A stretch of 40,387 bases of DNA from Bacteroidota bacterium (GTDB taxonomy: Bacteria > Bacteroidota > Bacteroidia > Bacteroidales > VadinHA17), in the NCBI GenBank assembly GCA_003250475.1, contig QKGI01000109.1, forward strand, positions 1 to 40,387, in the 5' to 3' direction. The notes under the pieces are model-generated. The model saw nothing but the letters and a program-made list of their open reading frames with translations. It made no database searches and was not told the DNA's origin. This document shows, piece by piece, positions 1 through 7,656 of the stretch (its first letter is position 1; each line of letters opens with the position of its first letter). The position numbers and the translations under genes are program-made.

Positions 1-125
1 GTTACACTCCTCAACTTGCAGTCTTGCGGTCTTGCGGTCTTGCAGTCTTGCTCCTTCTCCGTCAGCTGGCGGATCGGTTCAGCCTGAAGGTCAGAAGGTC
101 AGAAGGTCAGAAGTCTGAAGGTCCG
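1..125. repeat. Intergenic octamer tandem repeat block
   Basis: About five tandem copies of an 8-bp unit like GTCTTGCR (positions 15-51) are followed by 8-bp units like AAGGTCAG (about 85-125). The same two word families recur at 29738-29790, 37441-37555, 37860-37940 and 40218-40365, in both orientations. No open frame of note crosses the block. Positions 126-218 hold nothing that I recognise. Confidence 0.85.
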
Positions 126-218
126 GGGGCGAAATTGGGCTGTGGATACTGAAACTTTTGCAGTGATACCTGTGCAACGGATGCCCGCCGTGAGATAATT
201 CCGGCCAGACCTGCCATT

Positions 219-746
219 TCAGAATACGAGGGTGAGAATGGTATATTTGACTGTCAGCCCGAGGACAGTACAGATGACAGCATCACGTAAACGGTAACGA
301 AGCATGCCTGCTGCCAGTGTGATGACAGGAGAGGAGAGAGGAAGGGCATTGAAAACAAAGATTGTGAGATTACCGTATTTGAGGATCTTATCTTTTGCCT
401 TTTCATACCTGATTCTTCCGATAAGCTTATCTATGAACCTGTTGCTGACAAGTAACCCGATCGCATAGTCTATCGATTGCGAAAAGAGGGCAGTGCCTAT
501 GGCCACCGCATTAAGTTCCCAGACATTGATGTCTCCCTGGAGATAGTAAAGGAAAGCAACCTCCACCGGCATAAACAGGAAGAAAAGATATCCGGAAGCA
601 TTGACTATGGCAAAAGAGAGCAAACCATCGTCCCGGGAACCGTAATAGATATCACGGCCGATGGTCATGGAGGCAATGGTGATCGCTGCCACAACAAAGA
701 CAACTGCCATGGTTACCCTGATGATAGAGCCTCTGGTAAATCTCAT
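219..746 (-). CDS. VTT/DedA-like integral membrane protein
   Basis: This 175-residue, strongly hydrophobic protein has about four to five membrane segments. The region around residues 125-155 (aromatic-rich helix, then NALPLSSPVITLAAGM, then a basic turn) resembles the VTT/SNARE-associated (DedA) domain, whose proteins act in the inner membrane as lipid scramblases or transporters. It is shorter than typical DedA proteins (about 200 or more residues). Its ATG directly follows the stop of the upstream gene (TGAATG), so translation is probably coupled. The substrate is unknown; the family call is from sequence feel only. Confidence 0.6.
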   Translation of the reverse strand: MRFTRGSIIRVTMAVVFVVAAITIASMTIGRDIYYGSRDDGLLSFAIVNASGYLFFLFMPVEVAFLYYLQGDINVWELNAVAIGTALFSQSIDYAIGLLVSNRFIDKLIGRIRYEKAKDKILKYGNLTIFVFNALPLSSPVITLAAGMLRYRLRDAVICTVLGLTVKYTILTLVF

Positions 747-1130
747 TCAGACAATTATGAGTTTCCATAAATGTAAATATTTTCGGCAGAAGAGTAATGA
801 AATCTTCTGAAAGGAATCAACTTTTAGAATACCCGACCGGTTAAAGGTGATCCTGTAGACATTATTCTGTCTCTCTCCGTTATACCGGAGATCGATGACC
901 ATAGTCATATAATATATCTTTTGTCCGCTGATCTCAACATACCCGTCATCAGTCAGACGCCTGAACGGTATCTCCGGGTAAAACATGCCATTAATGAGGT
1001 CTGAGACCGGGAGCGTAGTCTGGATACCGGGAGATAAACATATGATCAGCATCCACGGTAAGTCGATTGAAAACATATTTCGGATTTTGAACAGGCCTTT
1101 TCTGGTAGCAATCCAACCTTTCTTACTCAC
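747..1130 (-). CDS. Hypothetical protein, GTG start
   Basis: I do not recognise this 127-residue protein. It begins at a GTG (1130) and stops exactly one codon boundary before the ATG of the VTT-like gene. That TGAATG junction is the best argument that it is real. The C-terminal half (about residues 60-110) has alternating hydrophobic and polar residues like a small beta-rich domain, and the N-terminal part has one short hydrophobic stretch (about 24-37). It probably belongs to one transcription unit with the CYTH gene 67 bp upstream. Codon use looks like that of the neighbours. A spurious frame is possible. Confidence 0.45.
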   Translation of the reverse strand: MSKKGWIATRKGLFKIRNMFSIDLPWMLIICLSPGIQTTLPVSDLINGMFYPEIPFRRLTDDGYVEISGQKIYYMTMVIDLRYNGERQNNVYRITFNRSGILKVDSFQKISLLFCRKYLHLWKLIIV

Positions 1131-1197
1131 CTGTTAAAGGTAAGAGCACTCTCATAAAATCTGAATCTGTAAGTAAAGAGTAATTCTCAAAACTATT

Positions 1198-1665
1198 TTA
1201 CCAGCTTTTATAAGGTTGTATTGCCAGCATCGAGTTGTAATACCTGGCATCGCCGGTGACCTCCTCACCCAACCATCCGGGTCTGGTAAACTCTTCATTC
1301 TCGGATTTAAGCTCCACCTCTGCCAGTAGCAGCCCTTCATTTTCACCATAAAACTCGTCCACCTCAAATGTATGGATGCCGGAGGCGACGATATAGCGTG
1401 TCTTGTCAATGATCCCCGGTTCGCATAACTTAAGAAGCTGAAGGACTTCCGGCACCGGAATTTCCTTTTCCCATTCGAATCGGGTAGCTCCGGTGGCACT
1501 GCCGATACCTTTGACCGTAATGTATCCTTTGTCACCCTTTACCCTTACTCTCACTGTTCTCCCCGGGACTGTACTCAGGTAGCCCTGAGTGATCCTTGTG
1601 GCTTGGGTGGCAAATTTTTTAAAATCGCCTTTAACAAGAAATTTTCTTTCAATTTCCAGTGCCAT
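1198..1665 (-). CDS. CYTH domain protein (class IV adenylate cyclase/triphosphatase-like)
   Basis: The 155-residue protein opens with the CYTH signature ExExK (EIERKF, residues 4-9). It then has the alternating charged strands of a triphosphate tunnel: RVRVKGDKGYITVKG (about 39-53), FEWEKEIP (about 63-70), DKTRY and EVDEFYGE, then the acidic AEVELKSE (about 115-122). Family members bind triphosphates with a divalent metal. Short bacterial stand-alone forms are mostly inorganic triphosphatases, and a few are adenylate cyclases. The length fits the short NE1496-like group. It is the first of three minus-strand genes. The exact substrate cannot be read from the sequence. Confidence 0.85.
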   Translation of the reverse strand: MALEIERKFLVKGDFKKFATQATRITQGYLSTVPGRTVRVRVKGDKGYITVKGIGSATGATRFEWEKEIPVPEVLQLLKLCEPGIIDKTRYIVASGIHTFEVDEFYGENEGLLLAEVELKSENEEFTRPGWLGEEVTGDARYYNSMLAIQPYKSW

Positions 1666-2064
1666 GTCAGTTCCTGTTATTCGTTTTCCGGACGGATATT
1701 ATCTTACCGATGACAACCTGATTGTATCGAAAAAAATCTCAATAGCATCTGTCACACCTGTCGCATTTCTGAAAAAAGACATTTTATAACTCTATTTGTA
1801 ATGTCAAAAATACTAGATCTGCTTAATATATGCCTGCACAAACCAATATAGTTGTTATGTGTGCCGGCGAGTGACTGTGTTTGGTTTGAAATAAATTTAA
1901 GAATGCTAATAATCAATGATACAGAAATCAAAAGATATTCTGAAGCCGAGGCAGAATAGTGAAACCGGGTCTTAATGCAGAACTTTTGTAATGGTCTTTC
2001 AATGACAAAAAATCCGTCCGGGGATCTCTATAATTTAATTTTTTTTAAAAAAAACGACCTTCTG
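1666..2064. other. Intergenic region, no gene seen
   Basis: This AT-rich gap lies between the divergent CYTH gene and the aromatic operon. I see no convincing coding frame, tRNA or strong hairpin. A plus-strand frame at its left edge (1589-1789) overlaps the CYTH start and looks like a shadow. Confidence 0.6.
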
Positions 2065-2094
2065 TTGAACATTTATGTTTTTTCTTTAATTTAG
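2065..2094 (+). promoter_or_regulatory. Bacteroidota-type promoter of the aromatic operon
   Basis: A TTG (2065-2067) is followed after 19 bp by TAATTTAG (2087-2094), one mismatch from TAnnTTTG at the spacing usual for this phylum. It predicts a transcript start near 2100, only a few bases before the leader-peptide ATG at 2106. Confidence 0.6.
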
Positions 2095-2105
2095 CATCCG
2101 CAATT

Positions 2106-2177
2106 ATGAAGACAATATTCGGACATAACTATTTCTTTTATTACTTCTATTTTCAGGGGAAGGTAGGGGCTGAATAG
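2106..2177 (+). CDS. Phe/Tyr leader peptide of the aromatic amino acid operon
   Basis: This is a 23-codon frame with ATG at 2106 and TAG at 2175. Residues 9-16 read YFFYYFYF: eight consecutive aromatic codons, and nine of 23 residues are Phe or Tyr (five Phe, four Tyr). It lies just upstream of an intrinsic terminator and of genes that make Phe and Tyr, which is the arrangement of amino-acid-dependent transcription attenuation (known for enterobacterial pheA). The peptide is presumably made only so that ribosome progress can sense charged tRNA-Phe and tRNA-Tyr. No Shine-Dalgarno sequence is evident, which is common in this phylum. Confidence 0.85.
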   Translation: MKTIFGHNYFFYYFYFQGKVGAE

Positions 2178-2219
2178 TTATGTCTTAATAGATAAAAGAA
2201 CATTGATTAGAGAGGTCCC
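2122..2219 (+). promoter_or_regulatory. Attenuator: leader stem and candidate antiterminator
   Basis: Positions 2122-2133 (GACATAACTATT) are perfectly complementary to 2173-2184 (AATAGTTATGTC). The first arm runs into Tyr codon 9 and the second covers the leader stop codon. GGGGCT (2166-2171) can pair with GGTCCC (2214-2219), the left arm of the terminator, giving a six-pair antiterminator with two wobbles. Inferred logic: a ribosome stalled on the Tyr/Phe codons covers the first arm and leaves GGGGCT free to block the terminator. A ribosome that reaches the stop codon covers GGGGCT, so termination occurs. Pairings were found by eye. Confidence 0.65.
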
Positions 2220-2243
2220 GCGTAAAACGGGGCCTTTTTTTTT
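2213..2243 (+). terminator. Intrinsic terminator of the attenuator
   Basis: AGGTCCCG (2213-2220) pairs with CGGGGCCT (2228-2235), with one G-U pair, around a 7-nt loop, and a run of T follows. It lies 10 bp before the pheA start, so it can only make sense as a regulated terminator. Confidence 0.9.
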
Positions 2244-2253
2244 ATCATAGAAA

Positions 2254-3138
2254 ATGAAAAAAGAACAGGAGAAAATCAGAGTTGCGATCCAGGGAGTACA
2301 GGGATCATTCCACGAGATTGCTGCAGTTGAATATTTCAGTGGCAAAGAGATAACCACCTATCCCTGCGATACGTTTGACGATTTATTCCGTGTCCTTTCA
2401 GAGGGGGCGGTCGACTATGGAATAGTAGCATTTGAGAATTCTGTCGCTGGGAGCATTCTTCCCAATTACGGGCTGCTGCGAAGGTCTCAGCTACCTGTTA
2501 TTGGAGAGATATACCTTCGTATTATTCAGAACCTGATTGCGCTACCGGGACAGCATCTGTCAGACCTGCACGAGATTCATTCCCACCCGATGGCCATTCA
2601 GCAATGCAATGTTTTCCTTGACAAGATGCGGAAGCGCGGTGTCAAGGTAGTGGAGACAGTGGATACGGCTCTCAGTGCCAGGCTTATAAGCGAAGGCAGG
2701 CAACAGGGGATTGGCGCCATTGCCAGCAGCAGCGCTGCAGCTATCTACAATCTGTCGATAATAAAAAAGGAGATAGAAGCCGATAAGCAGAACTTCACGA
2801 GATTCCTTATCATCAGCGGCAACAGGAACAACACAGATTCGGACAATACTGATGCAGGTTCCGATAAGGCTATGGTGTGTTTCTCCCTGCCTCACAAGGT
2901 AGGTTCACTCTCACAGGTTCTTTCCGTGCTTGCATTCTACCAGATCAGCCTTACCAAGATACAATCACTCCCTATCGTAGGCACTCCATGGGAATACCAG
3001 TTTCATATAGACCTGGTTTACAGCGATTTTAAGCGTTACCGCCTTGCTCTTGACGCCATCAAACCGTTGACGGAAGGGCTCGAGATAATAGGGGAGTTCA
3101 GACAGGGTATAATGCCATACGCTACAGGAAAGAACTAA
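2254..3138 (+). CDS. pheA: Prephenate dehydratase
   Basis: The enzyme converts prephenate to phenylpyruvate in Phe synthesis. The 294-residue chain has the catalytic PDT domain first (about 8-187), with the family TRF motif at 182-184 (FTRFLII). A regulatory ACT domain follows (about 206-285) and carries VGSLSQVL. There is no chorismate mutase domain; that activity is supplied by the fusion gene downstream. The usual ACT ESRP segment reads QSLP here (237-240), so feedback by Phe may differ from the textbook enzyme. It is the first structural gene after the attenuator, and 12 bp separate it from the aminotransferase. Confidence 0.95.
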   Translation: MKKEQEKIRVAIQGVQGSFHEIAAVEYFSGKEITTYPCDTFDDLFRVLSEGAVDYGIVAFENSVAGSILPNYGLLRRSQLPVIGEIYLRIIQNLIALPGQHLSDLHEIHSHPMAIQQCNVFLDKMRKRGVKVVETVDTALSARLISEGRQQGIGAIASSSAAAIYNLSIIKKEIEADKQNFTRFLIISGNRNNTDSDNTDAGSDKAMVCFSLPHKVGSLSQVLSVLAFYQISLTKIQSLPIVGTPWEYQFHIDLVYSDFKRYRLALDAIKPLTEGLEIIGEFRQGIMPYATGKN

Positions 3139-3150
3139 AGCCTTACGACG

Positions 3151-4344
3151 ATGATTACGATTGGCAAGACAACTATCAAAGCTGCAGCACGTACCGGGTT
3201 GGTAAATGAGTATTATTTCTCTGCCAAGCTGGCAGAAATAGCCCGCATGCGCGGTCAGGGCATCGATGTTATAAACCTCGGCATCGGAAGTCCCGATATG
3301 CCTCCTGCAGAAAATGTCAGGGATGAGCTGACGGTCAGCGCTACGGACAGAAATAACCACGGTTACCAGAGTTACAGGGGGATCCCCCGCCTGCGTAACG
3401 CCTTCGCAGACTGGTATGCCAGGTATTTCAGGGTAGACCTTGATCCGGAAACAGAAATACTCCCTCTGATAGGATCCAAGGAGGGCATAATGCATATCAG
3501 CATGGCGTTTCTTGACCCGGGTGATGAAGTCCTTGTGCCCGATCCGGGTTATCCTGCGTACGGTGCAGCAGCCAGGCTTGCAGGCGGGACAGTCCGTTAC
3601 TATGACCTTAAGGAAGAGACCGGCTGGCTCCCTGACATAAAGGCAATAGAGACGGAAGGTGTGGAGAGAGTTAAGATGATGTGGATCAACTACCCGCATA
3701 TGCCTACCGGGACGAAAGCAACACCGGCACTGTTCGGTGAGCTGGCAGACTTTGCACAAAGAAACGGTATCCTCCTATGTAATGATAATCCCTACAGCTT
3801 TATTCTTAATAATGAACACCTGAGCATTCTGTCAGTCCCGGGTGCGGCGGAAACGGCCCTTGAACTAAACTCGCTCAGCAAGTCACACAACATGGCGGGA
3901 TGGAGGATAGGCATGGTAGCCGGTAACAGTGTCTTTATCAATGATATCCTGAAGGTGAAGAGTAATATGGACTCAGGCATGTTCTTGCCCCTGCAGGCTG
4001 CTGCTTCTGTCGCGCTTTCTGCATCCGACAGCTGGTATGAAAGCCTTAATGAGATGTACAAACGGCGCCGAAAGAAAGCTGCTGAAATAATGGATTCGCT
4101 CTCCTGTTCCTTTGATGATGCCCAGGCCGGACTCTTTCTCTGGGGCAGGATTCCCACCCGGTATGCTGATGCTACGGCCCTCACGGAGGAGCTTTTACAT
4201 GAAAGGCATATCTTCATTACCCCGGGTTCTATCTTCGGCAATAATGGTGCAAGGTATATCAGGATCTCCCTGTGCGCCACCGAGGAGATCCTCGATGCCA
4301 CCCTTGCCCGTATACATTCACCGGCTAACTCCAACATTCAGTAA
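3151..4344 (+). CDS. Class I/II aminotransferase, probably for aromatic amino acids
   Basis: This is a PLP-dependent fold type I aminotransferase of 397 residues. The PLP lysine is K244 in SLSKSHNMAGWR. NDNPYS (211-216) holds the PLP-ring Asp and Tyr region, and the carboxylate-binding Arg lies in YIRISLC near residue 372. It is related to the aspartate/LL-diaminopimelate aminotransferase group. Lying between pheA and tyrA with short gaps (12 and 14 bp), it most likely transaminates phenylpyruvate and 4-hydroxyphenylpyruvate, or prephenate to arogenate. The last is an inference from context. The sequence alone does not fix the substrate. Confidence 0.85.
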   Translation: MITIGKTTIKAAARTGLVNEYYFSAKLAEIARMRGQGIDVINLGIGSPDMPPAENVRDELTVSATDRNNHGYQSYRGIPRLRNAFADWYARYFRVDLDPETEILPLIGSKEGIMHISMAFLDPGDEVLVPDPGYPAYGAAARLAGGTVRYYDLKEETGWLPDIKAIETEGVERVKMMWINYPHMPTGTKATPALFGELADFAQRNGILLCNDNPYSFILNNEHLSILSVPGAAETALELNSLSKSHNMAGWRIGMVAGNSVFINDILKVKSNMDSGMFLPLQAAASVALSASDSWYESLNEMYKRRRKKAAEIMDSLSCSFDDAQAGLFLWGRIPTRYADATALTEELLHERHIFITPGSIFGNNGARYIRISLCATEEILDATLARIHSPANSNIQ

Positions 4345-4358
4345 ATAACCAAACAGGT

Positions 4359-5210
4359 ATGTCAGCAAATATCACCATTGTCGGACTGGGCCTTATCGGT
4401 GGCTCACTTGCACGCAGCCTGAGGCTCAACGGTTTCTCAGGCAGGATCACCGGGGTGGAAAGCAATCCTCATCACAGGACTATTGCCATGTACAGGGGAC
4501 TCGCTGACGAGTTCCTCTCACTCGACGAGGCAGTAGAGAAGTCTGATATTATTATCCTTTGTGCCCCGGTTGACATTAACTGCCGTCTTCTTCCCGGTAT
4601 CCTTGATATGATCGGCGGTACGTCGAAGGTTGTCACGGATATGGGATCCACCAAAGCCGATATTGCCTCTGTGGCAGAGAAACACCATGCCCGCGGGAGG
4701 TATGTCTCTGCTCATCCTATGGCAGGAACCGAAAACTCCGGCCCGGCAGCAGCCCTTGACAGGCTCTTCGAGAATAAAGTTGCCATAATATGCGACGCGG
4801 AGCAAAGCGATGATGATGCCATGGAGCTTATCACTGCCCTGCTGCAGTCGCTCAGCATGCGTATTCAATATATGAATTCCCGTGAACATGACGTTCACGT
4901 AGCCTATGTCTCCCATATATCGCATATAACCTCTTTCGCTCTGGCATTATGTGTCCTGGCCAAAGAGAAAGACTCCAGGAACATCATGTCGCTGGCTGCC
5001 GGCGGTTTTGAGAGTACAGTCCGTCTTTCCAAGAGCAAGGCCGAGACATGGGCGCCCATTTTCGCAGGCAATTCAGGACCCATCATTGAAGTTATCGATA
5101 CCTATATAGAAAAAATGAGACTCTTCAGGACACATATAAAGAATGGTGACAGTGATGCCCTGAGAGAATTGATGGTAACAGCGAACGAGATTGGTAATAT
5201 CCTAAAATGA
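4359..5210 (+). CDS. tyrA: Prephenate dehydrogenase
   Basis: The protein oxidatively decarboxylates prephenate (or arogenate) with NAD(P) in Tyr synthesis. It is 283 residues long, with a Rossmann motif GLGLIGGSLARS at 9-20 and the catalytic His (H119) in SAHPMAGTE. The all-alpha C-terminal domain carries HVAYVSHISH (about 180-189). It has neither a mutase nor an ACT domain, so Tyr feedback is not obvious in the protein. The Tyr codons in the leader peptide would supply that control instead. It sits 15 bp before the next gene. Confidence 0.93.
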   Translation: MSANITIVGLGLIGGSLARSLRLNGFSGRITGVESNPHHRTIAMYRGLADEFLSLDEAVEKSDIIILCAPVDINCRLLPGILDMIGGTSKVVTDMGSTKADIASVAEKHHARGRYVSAHPMAGTENSGPAAALDRLFENKVAIICDAEQSDDDAMELITALLQSLSMRIQYMNSREHDVHVAYVSHISHITSFALALCVLAKEKDSRNIMSLAAGGFESTVRLSKSKAETWAPIFAGNSGPIIEVIDTYIEKMRLFRTHIKNGDSDALRELMVTANEIGNILK

Positions 5211-5225
5211 AACAAACAGAGAATC

Positions 5226-6341
5226 ATGAATGCACAGAACACAGCTATAAGGACAAACAGGTTAAACATCTCACCGATCGAAGAGTGGTCTGTATATAAA
5301 CAGCGACCCCTGGTGATAGCAGGCCCCTGCAGTGCTGAGAGTGAGGAGCAGGTGATGAGTACGGCTGCTGCCATTGCAGCATCAGGCCGTGTCGACCTCT
5401 TCAGGGCGGGTATCTGGAAGCCACGCACACGTCCGGACCAGTTTGAAGGTGTCGGCGCCATAGGTCTTAAATGGCTCAGGCAGGTGAAGGAGGAGTATGG
5501 TTTGCCCGTCTCGGTGGAGGTGGCCACGGAGAAGCATGTTTATGAGGCGCTGAAACACGGGCTTGACGCTGTATGGATCGGAGCCCGTACCAGCGTCAAC
5601 CCATTTGCAATGAACGAGATAGCCTCTGCTCTCAGAGGCTGCGACGTGATGGTATTCGTCAAGAACCCGGTAAATCCTGATCTTGAACTGTGGCTTGGTG
5701 CCCTGGAGAGAATAAGCAAAGCCGGGATCACAAGACTGGCTGCCATCCACCGTGGTTTCTCCACATGGGAGAAGTCAGCATTCCGCAACCAGCCACGGTG
5801 GCAGATTGCCGTGGAACTGCGCCAGCGCATACCTGATCTGGGCATGATACTTGACCCGAGCCATATGGGCGGTAACAAATCTTTCATCACAGACCTGTCA
5901 CAGAAAGCGATGGACCTGAATTATGACGGCCTGATGATAGAGACACATATCGATCCTGCTTCGGCACTGAGTGACAAAAAACAACAGGTGACCCCGGCAG
6001 AGCTGATGGCATTGCTTGACAGGCTCATTTTCCGGTCACCGACATCCAATGACCCCGAATACCTTGAGACCATTGAGGATCTCAGGAATCAGATTGATAT
6101 CTATGACAATCTCCTTCTTGACATCCTGGAGAGCCGTATGCAGGTGGCTGAGACAATCGGAAGGTTCAAGAAAGAACATAATATCACCATTCTTCAGAGC
6201 AACAGGTGGAAGGAGGTGAAGGATAATGCAGTTGATAAAGGTGTAAGGAAAGGGCTGACGCCCGAATTTGTGAATATAATCCTCGAGGCTATTCATCAGG
6301 AATCGATCACACACCAGATGAATGTGATGAAAGAAGAATAA
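5226..6341 (+). CDS. Bifunctional DAHP synthase / type II chorismate mutase
   Basis: This fusion joins the first step of the shikimate pathway (PEP plus erythrose 4-phosphate to DAHP) to the chorismate-to-prephenate branch step. Residues about 20-265 form a KDO8P-synthase-like (type I beta) DAHP synthase, with the PEP-site GPCSAES at 33-39 and later LDPSHMGGNKS. Residues about 278-365 are an AroQ-type helical mutase (EDLRNQIDIYDNLLLDIL, then RMQVAETIGRFKK). Such fusions are common in Bacteroidota, and the mutase domain often lets prephenate or chorismate inhibit the synthase. It is the fourth gene of the operon. Confidence 0.93.
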   Translation: MNAQNTAIRTNRLNISPIEEWSVYKQRPLVIAGPCSAESEEQVMSTAAAIAASGRVDLFRAGIWKPRTRPDQFEGVGAIGLKWLRQVKEEYGLPVSVEVATEKHVYEALKHGLDAVWIGARTSVNPFAMNEIASALRGCDVMVFVKNPVNPDLELWLGALERISKAGITRLAAIHRGFSTWEKSAFRNQPRWQIAVELRQRIPDLGMILDPSHMGGNKSFITDLSQKAMDLNYDGLMIETHIDPASALSDKKQQVTPAELMALLDRLIFRSPTSNDPEYLETIEDLRNQIDIYDNLLLDILESRMQVAETIGRFKKEHNITILQSNRWKEVKDNAVDKGVRKGLTPEFVNIILEAIHQESITHQMNVMKEE

Positions 6342-6383
6342 CTTAGCAGTAATTATCTTGACTACCGGCAACCTGGAAGAATA

Positions 6384-7634
6384 ATGAACATTACCGTACA
6401 TCCTTCGGTCATTAAGGGAAGTGTTGATGCTCCCCCAAGCAAGAGTCTTACTCAGAGGGCTATTGCTGCGGGCCTTCTGGCACCGGGGACTACCGTGATT
6501 CATAGTCCTTCCTTTTGCAATGATTCACTGGCAGCGCTGGAGATGGCCGAAGCCCTGGGAGCTTTCACCTCAAAGAACGAAAGCTCGTTTACCGTGGAAG
6601 CCGGAAACAGGCCGGATTATCCCGTGACGCTTGTGTGCGGTGAATCCGGCCTCGCGTTGCGTATGTTCTCGCCTGTTGCGGCACTGCTCTCAGGCAATGT
6701 AACCCTCACGGGAGAGGGATCACTACTGTCCAGGCCTGTGGGTATGATCACAGACGCTCTTAGTCAGCTGGGTGTAAAAGTGTGGTCAAATAACGGTTTG
6801 CTGCCGGTAAGAATAAGCGGTAAACTGTCAGGAGGGAGGGCAGTTATAGACGGCTCTTCAGGATCACAGCTGCTGACAGGATTGTTGATGGCATTGCCTC
6901 TGGCTGAGTCAGACAGCTTCATAGAGGTTCTCAACTTACGGAGCACACCTTATATTAATCTTACGCTGGAGCTTCTGTCAGCCTTTGGCATAGAAGTTCA
7001 TAATGAGCATTTCAGGTACTTCACCATCCCTGGCAGACAATCTTATTCAGCCCGTGAATACACAGTTGAAGGAGACTGGAGTGGAGCGGCGTTTCTTCTT
7101 GTCTCCGGGGCCGTTGGTGGCCAGGCGGTCGTTCACAATCTGAATTCCGGGAGCGCTCAGGCAGACAGGGCTGTCATGCAGGTCCTTAAAGATGCGGGGT
7201 GCCTGGTTGCCGAAAGCAACGGTGCTGTCACTGCATCACGGTCGAATCTTAAAGCCTTTGATTTTGACGCTACCGACGCGCCCGATCTCTTCCCGCCGCT
7301 GGCTGCCCTGGCATCATATTGTGACGGAACAAGCATTATCAGTGGGGCGGGCAGGCTGAGACACAAGGAGAGTGACAGGGGAGAAGCGATAATGGATGTT
7401 CTTGCAGCAATGAACATAAGATCATATATCAGGGATGATGAGATGCTGATAGAAGGCGGAAGCGTCAGAGGGGCTGTCGTCTCATCTCATAACGACCACC
7501 GCATCGCAATGATGGCAGCTGTCATGGCCCTGGGAGCAGGACAGCCGGTGACAATAACAGGTGCCGAGGCCGTAGCGAAGTCATTCCCGGAGTTCTTCAG
7601 TACCATGGCTGATCTCGGCACCAGGATCCAATAA
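6384..7634 (+). CDS. aroA: 3-phosphoshikimate 1-carboxyvinyltransferase (EPSP synthase)
   Basis: The enzyme joins shikimate 3-phosphate and PEP to EPSP. It is 416 residues long. SKSLTQRA (19-26) is the N-terminal substrate motif, DFDATDAPDLFPPLAAL lies near 290-306, and NDHRIAMMAA is near the C-terminus. The loop equivalent to E. coli GNAGTAMRP reads GESGLALRM (86-94), so the positions matching T97 and P101 are Leu and Met. It closes the aromatic operon, 42 bp after the fusion gene, and converges on the ABC permease gene 22 bp away. Confidence 0.93.
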   Translation: MNITVHPSVIKGSVDAPPSKSLTQRAIAAGLLAPGTTVIHSPSFCNDSLAALEMAEALGAFTSKNESSFTVEAGNRPDYPVTLVCGESGLALRMFSPVAALLSGNVTLTGEGSLLSRPVGMITDALSQLGVKVWSNNGLLPVRISGKLSGGRAVIDGSSGSQLLTGLLMALPLAESDSFIEVLNLRSTPYINLTLELLSAFGIEVHNEHFRYFTIPGRQSYSAREYTVEGDWSGAAFLLVSGAVGGQAVVHNLNSGSAQADRAVMQVLKDAGCLVAESNGAVTASRSNLKAFDFDATDAPDLFPPLAALASYCDGTSIISGAGRLRHKESDRGEAIMDVLAAMNIRSYIRDDEMLIEGGSVRGAVVSSHNDHRIAMMAAVMALGAGQPVTITGAEAVAKSFPEFFSTMADLGTRIQ

Positions 7635-7656
7635 GCTAATAACTGCAGGCGAACAG

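Noticed and set aside
1589-1789. A 66-codon plus-strand frame at the start of the CYTH gene
   Set aside because: It overlaps the CYTH start antisense and lacks a promoter or ribosome site. It looks like chance.
2965-3759. A 264-codon minus-strand frame opposite pheA and the aminotransferase gene
   Set aside because: It spans two clear genes and their junction, is Cys/His/Arg-rich with no recognisable domain, and is best explained as a mirror frame.
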